Below are positions 1 through 6,549 of a DNA stretch of 26,771 bases, piece by piece (within the stretch, counting starts at the first letter, position 1; each line of letters opens with the position of its first letter). This DNA comes from UBA3537 sp049889395 (GTDB lineage Bacteria > Bacteroidota > Bacteroidia > Flavobacteriales > Flavobacteriaceae): the NCBI GenBank assembly GCA_049889395.1, contig JBMHDM010000010.1, forward strand, positions 1 to 26,771, in the 5' to 3' direction. A program made the position numbers and the translations under genes. The notes beneath the pieces were generated by a model. It did not search any database and was not told the DNA's origin. It was given only the letters and a program-made list of their open reading frames with translations.

Positions 1-301
1 TTCGATATTGTTTAACTTGTTGGAGTTCGTTCTGTACGGCCAATAATTTTTCGGTTTCTGGCCGCCCAGTTTCTGGATTCATGGTACGTTCCCATAACAT
101 TTCATTATAGGCATTGGGGGGTATTTCTCTGGCTTTGCGCTCCTTTTTGGATAAGTTTTGTGTGCTTTTAAAAGGACTATTTTCTAAAAAAAAGTGATGC
201 TTTGCCCGTTGACGTTGTATTGAGCTATACACAAGATGATTTAATAATAGGGCGCAAAAAAAGACAGCAAGAGCTGTCATGAAAACGTAGGTTTTTCTCA
301 T
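1..301 (-). CDS. Exported protein, N-terminal part only (runs off the window)
   Basis: An open frame reads from an ATG at 301 to the window edge, giving about 100 residues with no stop. It begins MRKTYVFMTALAVFFCALLL, a short basic stretch followed by one hydrophobic segment, so it is a signal peptide or N-terminal membrane anchor. A charged region follows, then a short motif around residues 75-85 (WERTMNPETGRP). I have an unverified impression that similar motifs precede beta-propeller or BNR-repeat domains in large secreted Bacteroidota proteins. It lies just downstream of dgt on the same strand, about 50 bp away, so the two may be cotranscribed. The main domain is outside the window, so no function is assigned. 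Confidence 0.65.
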   Translation of the reverse strand, partial: MRKTYVFMTALAVFFCALLLNHLVYSSIQRQRAKHHFFLENSPFKSTQNLSKKERKAREIPPNAYNEMLWERTMNPETGRPETEKLLAVQNELQQVKQYR

Positions 302-352
302 AACAGAATTTTTTGGGGTGTTGTCCTGCTAAAATATAAAAAAAATAGACTT

Positions 353-1708
353 TTACTTTAAAGCGAGCCCTTTTAATTTTCTATAGGTCAAAACTGCTTT
401 TCGATCAGAATATGATGCCACTAATGTGCAGACACTCATCATTCTGTTGTAGAGGTTGCTGTGAGCAAAGTCTAGGTCTTTTGGGAAAAGTTGAATTAGA
501 AGTTTATCATAACTTGAGGCTGTATTGTTGTAGTTGTTGTTAGCTGCAGTTGTAAATCTCAATAATAATTCATTTATGATTTCAAACCCCGAAATTTCCT
601 TATCAATAACCTCCTTGGCATTATAAATCCGCTCAACACTAATTTTTATAATATCGTTTATTTGAGCTTTAAATTTACTTTTGTCAAGCAGAGAAACTTG
701 AAAATTCCCCTCTAATATGTCAGATTCATTTGTGACAAAAATATCAACAGCATCATCAATTAAAGCACCTATGGCTAATGCTCGTAGATAACTGACCCTT
801 GCTTTAGTGGTTGGTAACGCACTATATTTTTGAGGTTGAATGTTATCTCGAACCAAACTAATAAGATATTCCAAAGCAAAGTCCTCTTCAATAAGGCCTA
901 AATTAATACCATCTTCAAAATCTATTATGGTGTAACAAATATCATCGGCTGCCTCAACAAGAAATGCTAAGGGATGTCTCACAAATTGTGAATCGCTATT
1001 GTTAAGGCTTAGTAATCCCAGTTCATTGGCTACATCTTTGAAAATGGACTGTTCACTTTGAAAAAAACCATACTTTTTTGAGGCAATGTGAGGCGTAGGT
1101 TTTTTGGGGAGAGAGGGCTTCGGATATTTCGTAAAAGCACCTAGGGTGGCATAGCTGAGTCGAAGTCCTCCAGGACGACCTTTCAAATCTTGAGTTAGGA
1201 TTTTAAATCCATTGGCATTACCCTCAAAGTCGCACAGATCTTGGTATTCTTTGTCGGAAAGATCGGCCTTAAACCGCTGCCCAAATCCGTGCTTAAAAAA
1301 ATGCCCAATAGCCTTTTCTCCGGAATGACCAAATGGAGGATTCCCAATGTCATGGGCTAAAGCTGCAGCAGCTACAATGGATCCAAAATCGTTTGCCTTA
1401 TATCCGTGTATAGCCTCTAAAGAAGGGTACTTTTCTAAAATTTTAACCCCAGCTTTTCGACCCAATGAACGGGCCACCACACTGACTTCCAAACTGTGGG
1501 TCAATCTGGTGTGAACAAAGTCTGTAGAAGATAACGGTATGACTTGTGTTTTGTCTTGTAGGCTTCTAAATTCTGGAGAAAATATAATCCGATCATAATC
1601 GACATCAAATCCCAGTCGCGTTTCATCTTGCTCGTTGCGCAAGCGTTTGTTGGAGTCCCCTTGTCGTTTTAGAGATAATAATTGCTCCCAATTCATGGCT
1701 GTTTTCAT
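353..1708 (-). CDS. dgt: dGTP triphosphohydrolase (dGTPase), HD superfamily
   Basis: This cytosolic enzyme hydrolyses dGTP to deoxyguanosine and triphosphate and so limits dNTP pools. The 451-residue length fits the long dGTPase family. HD-domain metal ligands are visible: H71 in RLTHSLEV, H119-D120 in ALAHDIGNPPFGH, and D255/D256 in VEAADDICY. The substrate-site motif FEGNANGF is at about residues 161-168. The N-terminal RTRLTHS-type region (FVHTRLTHSLEV) is also typical. The start is the ATG at 1708; a second ATG four codons later (MNWEQLL) is equally plausible. The gene is divergent from the TonB-dependent receptor. nrdAB and dCMP deaminase, which act on the same nucleotide pools, lie elsewhere in the window but are not in an operon with it. 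The family call is firm; strict dGTP specificity is inferred from family membership. Confidence 0.93.
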   Translation of the reverse strand: MKTAMNWEQLLSLKRQGDSNKRLRNEQDETRLGFDVDYDRIIFSPEFRSLQDKTQVIPLSSTDFVHTRLTHSLEVSVVARSLGRKAGVKILEKYPSLEAIHGYKANDFGSIVAAAALAHDIGNPPFGHSGEKAIGHFFKHGFGQRFKADLSDKEYQDLCDFEGNANGFKILTQDLKGRPGGLRLSYATLGAFTKYPKPSLPKKPTPHIASKKYGFFQSEQSIFKDVANELGLLSLNNSDSQFVRHPLAFLVEAADDICYTIIDFEDGINLGLIEEDFALEYLISLVRDNIQPQKYSALPTTKARVSYLRALAIGALIDDAVDIFVTNESDILEGNFQVSLLDKSKFKAQINDIIKISVERIYNAKEVIDKEISGFEIINELLLRFTTAANNNYNNTASSYDKLLIQLFPKDLDFAHSNLYNRMMSVCTLVASYSDRKAVLTYRKLKGLALK

Positions 1709-1813
1709 AGACGCAAGGTACTAATTTTGAATGTTAAGTTAACGTTTCTAAACTAACGAATTGTATTTATTTAGTAACCTTGACATAATATTTATATAAT
1801 CATTTAGATACTA

Positions 1814-1841
1814 TTTGATGAACCGTTCAAGCCTATTTTTG
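1814..1841 (+). promoter_or_regulatory. Candidate promoter of the TonB-dependent receptor
   Basis: A TATTTTTG at 1834-1841 matches the Bacteroidota -7 consensus TAnnTTTG. A TTTG at 1814-1817 sits 16 bp upstream, one short of the usual 17-23 bp spacing. It ends 23 bp before the receptor ATG. Confidence 0.45.
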
Positions 1842-1864
1842 CAAAAAATTAAAATAACTACAAA

Positions 1865-4633
1865 ATGAAATATTTTTTGCTTGTTCTTACAGTTGTTTCG
1901 AACTTTAGTATTCAAGCTCAAGAATACGGAAGTGTTTCCGGCTCACTAACTGACAAAGAATTTAACAATGAACCTTTGGCCTTTGCTAATGTGCTGATTA
2001 AAGGAACCTCAAAAGGAACTACTTCTGATTTTGACGGAAAATACGTATTGGACAATTTGGAACCTGGTACTTACACGATTCAGTTTAGTTTTGTAGGTTA
2101 TCAAACTGTTGAGGTTGAAACAATTGTGGAAGCCGGTGTAAATAACACCATTGATGTTGTCCTTCAAGCGAATAGCGCATCATTAGATGAAGTTGTTATT
2201 AAAACTACAACAAAGAGAGAAACCGAAAGTGCACTGCTATTACAACAACAAAAAGCTGTTGTTATGGAAACGGCAATTGGTGCCCAGGAGTTGAGCAAAA
2301 AAGGAGTTGGTGATGTAGCAACAGCTTTAACTAAAACTGCAGGCGTATCAAAACAAAATAATACACAAGGGGTTTTTGTAAGAGGCCTCGGAGATCGATA
2401 TAATATTACTACTCTAAACGGGCTTCCCCTACCCTCCAACAATCCTGCATTAAAAAATATTGAACTTGGGTTGTTTTCTACGGACATTGTAGAAAATATC
2501 GCTATTAGCAAAACATTTGACGCAAAAAATTATGCAGACTTTGGTGGAGCTAACATCAATATCGATTCCAAAAACTTTACTGGCCAACCGTTTTTAACAC
2601 TGGGATTAAGTTTAGGTGGAAATTCAAATACAATAACTCAAGCACCTTTCTATCTACAGGACGGCCCTAATCCGTTTGGGTTTTACAACGGAAACGAACC
2701 TCAAAACCCTACATCCACAGCTGATTGGGGATCTAGCTGGAACAGAAAAGATAGTAATCTTAAGCTTAATACTGGAATAAAAATAAATGGTGGTCGATCT
2801 TTTGAAGTCGGAGAAACAGGTCGACTAAATTCATTTATAACGCTAAGTTTTGATAACAATACATTATTTAGAGAGGGGTTAAGTCGGGGAAAAGTTGGTG
2901 CTGATGGTTACACGCGCCAGGATTTTTTTCGAAATACTTACCAGTATAAAACTAACTCAACAGCTATGGGAAGTTTAAATTACCGCATCAATTCCAATCA
3001 CAAATTGGCTTTTACAAGTTTGTTTTTGAATAGTTCTTCACAGAATCACGATGAGTATAGTGGATTTGATATCGAATTTGATAATGCAGTAACTGAAAAC
3101 AATGATGGATTTGGGTTTATTCAAAGAAATACATTTGAGCAAACCAAATTATTTGTTAACCAGTTAAGCGGTACACATGATTTATTTGAAAATCATACTT
3201 TGAATTGGATTGTTGGCTTTAATCAGCTTCAAAGTAATATTCCTGACCGTATGCAAAATACAGCTGGACGTGATTTTAGAAGCGATAGAACAAGCGACTA
3301 TGTCGTGATTTCTGGAAGTCCGATTTATAATCACCGCTTTTATCAAACGCTCACAGAGGACGAAATTTCAATTAACATTTCTGACAAATGGACCCTTAGA
3401 GATGGCGAAGATGAAGTTAAAGGAGAATTCGACTTTGGTTTTAGTGGGCGTTATAAATTCATAGATTTTGAATCTCAGCAATATGAGTTTAGACTAAATA
3501 ACCAAGCTGGAGTATACAACGTTAATATTTCTAATTTTGATGGGTTTTTTAATAATACCAACCTCAACTCTCTCTATTTTATCAACAAACAAAAGCCACA
3601 AACTTACAGTGGCGGGCAGTATATCAATGCCGCTTTTGTTAATGGTATGTGGAACTTTACGCCTAAGTTTTCAGTCCTTTTTGGACTTAGAGCAGAAATG
3701 ATTGCCATTGAAATTGATTATTTAACACTTCAATCCTCCAATGAGGAACGTATTGCATTTATCAAAGAAAAGTTACTCCCATCATTATCTGCAAAATATG
3801 TACTTAAAGACAAAATGAATTTAAAGTTTGCCGCTAGCAAAACTTACACCTTACCTCAGTTTAAGGAGCGGGTTAACATGCTTTACGAAGAAGTAACACA
3901 GGTTTACAGAGGAAATAATTATGTGTATGAGTCTACCAATTGGAATGCAGATTTAAAATGGGAGTTCTTCCCTAACGATGGCGAATTAATTTCGGTAACA
4001 GCGTTTGGAAAGCTCATTCAAAATCCTATTAACAGTATTTTTATCAATTCTACCTCCAATGATATTTCGTACATCAACACAGGAAAACAAGCAGAGGTAT
4101 TTGGTTTGGAAGTTGAACTCAAGAAAAATATTTACAATTTCAATAGTGAAGAAGACGAATTTGCCCACAGGCTATCTGGCGGTTTAAATCTGTCATTGAT
4201 TCAAACCAATCAAGATTTGGATGCTCAAAAAGTAACCAATGAAACTGATTACAGTGCCAATTTTACATTTGATTCAAGTAAGCTCACAGGCGCATCAGAT
4301 TTTTTACTAAACGCTGATGTAACTTACCTTAAAGAAATTAGTGAAAATACTTCTTTGCAGGGAACAATAGCATACAATTATTTTTCGGATCAATTAAATA
4401 CCATTGGGACTTTGAACAAAGGCAATGTTATTGATAAAAGTTATGGCACTTTAGATTTAATTCTAAAAGGTCAAAAAAATCAATTCACTTTTGGATTGTC
4501 TGCCAAAAACCTATTAAATCCAACCATTACAAGGATTCAAGAGGTTTATGAAAACCCCAACGTAAGTGAAGTTGTTCTTGATCAATTCAAAAACGGTATT
4601 AACTTAAGTTTATCTGTTGGCTACAAATTTTAA
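1865..4633 (+). CDS. TonB-dependent outer-membrane receptor with N-terminal carboxypeptidase-regulatory-like domain
   Basis: This 922-residue outer-membrane protein should import a ligand using TonB energy. A signal peptide ends near residue 19 (SIQAQ/EYG). Residues about 22-110 form a carboxypeptidase-D-regulatory-like beta-sandwich (GTSKGTTSDFDGKYVLDNL), the Bacteroidota-type extension. A plug domain covers about 130-240 and contains GVFVRGLGDRYNITTLNGLP. The remainder is a beta-barrel ending in the aromatic C-terminus VGYKF expected for outer-membrane assembly. The RGLGDRY plug signature places it in a receptor group distinct from classical SusC, which pairs with SusD; no SusD is present. 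The partner here is the lipoprotein gene 125 bp downstream on the same strand. The substrate cannot be read from the sequence; phosphate-linked or metal uptake are both possible given the neighbouring Pit gene. Confidence 0.92.
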   Translation: MKYFLLVLTVVSNFSIQAQEYGSVSGSLTDKEFNNEPLAFANVLIKGTSKGTTSDFDGKYVLDNLEPGTYTIQFSFVGYQTVEVETIVEAGVNNTIDVVLQANSASLDEVVIKTTTKRETESALLLQQQKAVVMETAIGAQELSKKGVGDVATALTKTAGVSKQNNTQGVFVRGLGDRYNITTLNGLPLPSNNPALKNIELGLFSTDIVENIAISKTFDAKNYADFGGANINIDSKNFTGQPFLTLGLSLGGNSNTITQAPFYLQDGPNPFGFYNGNEPQNPTSTADWGSSWNRKDSNLKLNTGIKINGGRSFEVGETGRLNSFITLSFDNNTLFREGLSRGKVGADGYTRQDFFRNTYQYKTNSTAMGSLNYRINSNHKLAFTSLFLNSSSQNHDEYSGFDIEFDNAVTENNDGFGFIQRNTFEQTKLFVNQLSGTHDLFENHTLNWIVGFNQLQSNIPDRMQNTAGRDFRSDRTSDYVVISGSPIYNHRFYQTLTEDEISINISDKWTLRDGEDEVKGEFDFGFSGRYKFIDFESQQYEFRLNNQAGVYNVNISNFDGFFNNTNLNSLYFINKQKPQTYSGGQYINAAFVNGMWNFTPKFSVLFGLRAEMIAIEIDYLTLQSSNEERIAFIKEKLLPSLSAKYVLKDKMNLKFAASKTYTLPQFKERVNMLYEEVTQVYRGNNYVYESTNWNADLKWEFFPNDGELISVTAFGKLIQNPINSIFINSTSNDISYINTGKQAEVFGLEVELKKNIYNFNSEEDEFAHRLSGGLNLSLIQTNQDLDAQKVTNETDYSANFTFDSSKLTGASDFLLNADVTYLKEISENTSLQGTIAYNYFSDQLNTIGTLNKGNVIDKSYGTLDLILKGQKNQFTFGLSAKNLLNPTITRIQEVYENPNVSEVVLDQFKNGINLSLSVGYKF

Positions 4634-4669
4634 TTTAAAATTAAATTCAGTTAGATTTTAAGGTCTTCC

Positions 4670-4702
4670 TTAAGCAATTTTTAAACAATTCTTAAAGTTT
4701 TA
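4670..4702 (+). promoter_or_regulatory. Three in-phase 11-bp direct repeats upstream of the lipoprotein
   Basis: Units starting at 4670, 4681 and 4692 begin TTAAGCAATT, TTAAACAATT and TTAAAGTTTT, with exact 11-bp spacing. Such spacing is typical of OmpR/PhoB-family regulator sites. The region is AT-rich, so chance is a real alternative. A small hairpin (TTAAGG/CCTTAA, 4658-4673) and an inverted repeat CTTAAAG-N10-CTTTAAG (4691-4714) overlap it. A 7-of-8 match to the -7 element (GACATTTG) lies at 4729-4736. Confidence 0.35.
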
Positions 4703-4758
4703 GTGAGCTTTAAGTTGAAATTCTAAACGACATTTGAAAAAAATTAAATAATAAAACA

Positions 4759-5877
4759 ATGAAAAAATTATCCTTACTTACTTTAATCTTAACATCCCTT
4801 TTCATGCTAAACTGTAGCATTGATAGTGAAAATTCTACTTCTAGTGGAACCTCATTTGAGTTGGACCCGAACAACTTTCAAGGAAATATACAAAATGGAA
4901 CCATTTCACTGAACCCAACTACAAGCTACAAGCTTACTGGGGCATTAGTTGTTAAAGCGGGAGCTACACTAAATATTCCTGCTGGAACAACAATAACAGC
5001 AGCAGCCGGAACAGGAACTACTGCTTACATTGGTGTAGAACGTGGCGCTACAATCAATATCAGCGGTACTGCTTCAAACCCCGTAATTATGACAGCAGAA
5101 ACACAACTTCCAGGATCTTGGGGCGGTTTAGCGATTGCAGGATACGGAATAACAAATGCCGGAATTGATGTTACTTCAGAAGTTGGTGATTTAACTTATG
5201 GTGGAAATGACAATACGGATAGCTCTGGCTCCATCACTTATTTGAGAGTGGAATATACTGGGGCAACTTTTACTAATGAAAAAGAGTTCAATGGCGTAAC
5301 CTTGTTTGGTGTCGGTTCAGGAACTGTCTTCAAAAATATTTCTTCGGTTAATGGTGGAGACGATGGCATTGAGCTTTTTGGTGGAGCTGTAAATGCAGAA
5401 AATTTAGTTTCTATCAATTCTGGTGATGATTCCATTGATTTTGCAGATGGATTTACAGGATCTATCACAAATGCCTATATCAAAGGAATTACAAAAGCTG
5501 GAATTGAAGGATCCAATAATGGAGACGATGGTAGCCTAGAGCCAGTAACATCCGCTACAATATCAAATGTCACAATGATTGTTGATGGATTAGGTAACTC
5601 CGAGGGTGCTATCTATTACAAAGAAGGTGGTGGTAATCTGACTTATAACAACATCGTTGTTGATGGAATTAGTCTTGGAATGAAAATCAAAAGCACTGAT
5701 GATATTGCTCAGCAAAAATTGGCCAACGGAGATTTAGTTATTGAAAATTTTAATTACATCAATAATCCTTCTGAATGGGATTGGGGTGGATATAATTACA
5801 TCGGCACCAATACAGGCGCTACTGGTGCAGGAAATGGGAATAATGCCCCAAATTGGGCTTCAGGATGGTCTGAATAA
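4759..5877 (+). CDS. Predicted beta-helix-like outer-membrane lipoprotein
   Basis: The 372-residue product has a lipoprotein signal peptide with Cys19 in FMLNC. The acidic residues after the Cys (SIDSE) are compatible with a surface-export signal of the Bacteroidota type. The mature protein is rich in Gly, Asn, Thr and Asp, with repeating short beta strands such as LVVKAGATLNIPAGTTITAA and PGSWGGLAIAGYG. The pattern of hydrophobic-Asn/Gly turns, including GGDDGIELFGG and SGDDSIDFADG, looks like a right-handed parallel beta-helix. Related proteins are common next to TonB-dependent receptors in Bacteroidota. Here it follows the receptor by 125 bp on the same strand and probably works with it as a surface ligand-binding partner. 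The ligand is unknown. There is no T9SS tail, consistent with lipid anchoring. Confidence 0.85.
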   Translation: MKKLSLLTLILTSLFMLNCSIDSENSTSSGTSFELDPNNFQGNIQNGTISLNPTTSYKLTGALVVKAGATLNIPAGTTITAAAGTGTTAYIGVERGATINISGTASNPVIMTAETQLPGSWGGLAIAGYGITNAGIDVTSEVGDLTYGGNDNTDSSGSITYLRVEYTGATFTNEKEFNGVTLFGVGSGTVFKNISSVNGGDDGIELFGGAVNAENLVSINSGDDSIDFADGFTGSITNAYIKGITKAGIEGSNNGDDGSLEPVTSATISNVTMIVDGLGNSEGAIYYKEGGGNLTYNNIVVDGISLGMKIKSTDDIAQQKLANGDLVIENFNYINNPSEWDWGGYNYIGTNTGATGAGNGNNAPNWASGWSE

Positions 5878-5893
5878 TTTGTTTGAATTAGTA

Positions 5894-5925
5894 CAAAAAA
5901 AGCTCCCATAAGGGAGCTTTTTTTA
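5894..5925. terminator. Bidirectional rho-independent terminator
   Basis: A 7-bp perfect stem AGCTCCC/GGGAGCT with loop ATAA is flanked by an A-run on the left and a T-run on the right, so it can terminate both the lipoprotein (plus) and the convergent MORN-like gene (minus). Its right edge overlaps the minus-gene stop codon. Confidence 0.9.
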
Positions 5926-6282
5926 TTTTAAGTTTAAGGCTACATCTGATATTTTGCGCCATTCATTGACGTTTATGATTTTAGAATCAGAAAAATCGAC
6001 TTCTTTTAGTGAATTTTCAGTCCAAAATAACCACTGTCCTGTTTTGGAGCCTTCAGAGTAATACCCCTGAGATAATTTGTTGCCCTGAAAGTCATAACTG
6101 ATCCAAAGGCCTTCTAACTGTCCATCCTTTGAAAAAGAACCTTGTTGGTGAACCGTACCATTATCATGAAAATATGTGGCCGTAATCATTTCTCCATTAA
6201 TTTCAAATACAGGTTTGTTTTCTTCTTGTGAAAAAGAAAATAGGCCCGTTAAAACGAATAAAATCAAAATATATTTTTTCAT
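5923..6282 (-). CDS. Small secreted MORN-repeat (YwqK-like) protein
   Basis: The product from the ATG at 6282 is 119 residues. It begins MKKYILILFVLTGLFSFSQ, a clear signal peptide ending in SFSQ. The rest contains MORN-like units with the G-x-x-x-G-x-W pattern, for example GQLEGLWISYDFQGN and GSKTGQWLFW. Such proteins are often database-labelled YwqK-family antitoxins, but nothing here shows antitoxin activity, and the signal peptide argues for a periplasmic or surface role. A longer in-frame reading from a TTG at 6315 is possible, but a good minus-strand promoter (6313-6343) overlaps that codon, so transcription would begin inside it; the ATG at 6282 is preferred. It is divergent from pit and may share its regulation. 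Confidence 0.8.
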   Translation of the reverse strand: MKKYILILFVLTGLFSFSQEENKPVFEINGEMITATYFHDNGTVHQQGSFSKDGQLEGLWISYDFQGNKLSQGYYSEGSKTGQWLFWTENSLKEVDFSDSKIINVNEWRKISDVALNLK

Positions 6283-6312
6283 AATCATTGCATTAAAGGG
6301 GTTATATTGTTT

Positions 6313-6343
6313 CAAATATATATAAATATTTACAATAAATCAA
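6313..6343 (-). promoter_or_regulatory. Promoter of the MORN-like gene
   Basis: On the minus strand a perfect -7 element TATATTTG (6313-6320) is preceded by TTG (6341-6343) with 20 bp between them, matching the Bacteroidota consensus. The predicted start of transcription is near 6306, which fixes the translation start at 6282. Confidence 0.65.
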
Positions 6344-6372
6344 CTATTTGTTTACATTAAATTAACATTAAA
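6329..6372. promoter_or_regulatory. Array of four in-phase 11-bp repeats, Pho-box-like
   Basis: Four consecutive 11-bp units start at 6329, 6340, 6351 and 6362. Their first six bases are TTTACA, TCAACT, TTTACA and TTAACA, each followed by an AT-rich pentamer. A TTnACA core with 11-bp period is the architecture recognised by PhoB/PhoP-type response regulators. The array begins 8 bp upstream of the -7 element of the MORN-like gene and lies in the region shared with pit, a phosphate permease. The repeats are seen directly; the Pho assignment is inference. Confidence 0.5.
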
Positions 6373-6480
6373 TCTATAAAATGCTCATAATCAGTATTTT
6401 ATATATTTTTTAAAAGTTTAATATCTTTTGTTGACATTACAGGTTGTGTTTGAAAATTTGTTTGATTTTGGATGGTATAG

Positions 6481-6502
6481 ATAACATTTTCTTAACATTC
6501 GA
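6481..6502 (+). promoter_or_regulatory. Second pair of TTAACA-type 11-bp repeats next to pit
   Basis: Two adjacent 11-bp units start ATAACATT (6481) and TTAACATT (6492). They lie 15 bp upstream of a 7-of-8 match to the -7 element (GATATTTG, 6518-6525), which would place the pit transcript start about 20 bp before its ATG. This may be a second binding site of the same regulator as the array at 6329-6372. Confidence 0.4.
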
Positions 6503-6549
6503 ATGGTATTAATGAATGATATTTGTTTTGGATATTTGAACCATAATTG

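Noticed and set aside
1769..1812. Possible 11-bp repeats upstream of the TonB receptor (TTGACA and TTTATA)
   Set aside because: The units match each other poorly and overlap generic AT-rich promoter DNA; not strong enough to call a Pho-like site.
5923..6315. Antitoxin reading of the YwqK-like gene, implying a toxin-antitoxin pair
   Set aside because: The protein has a signal peptide and no toxin gene is next to it; the database label is not evidence of function.
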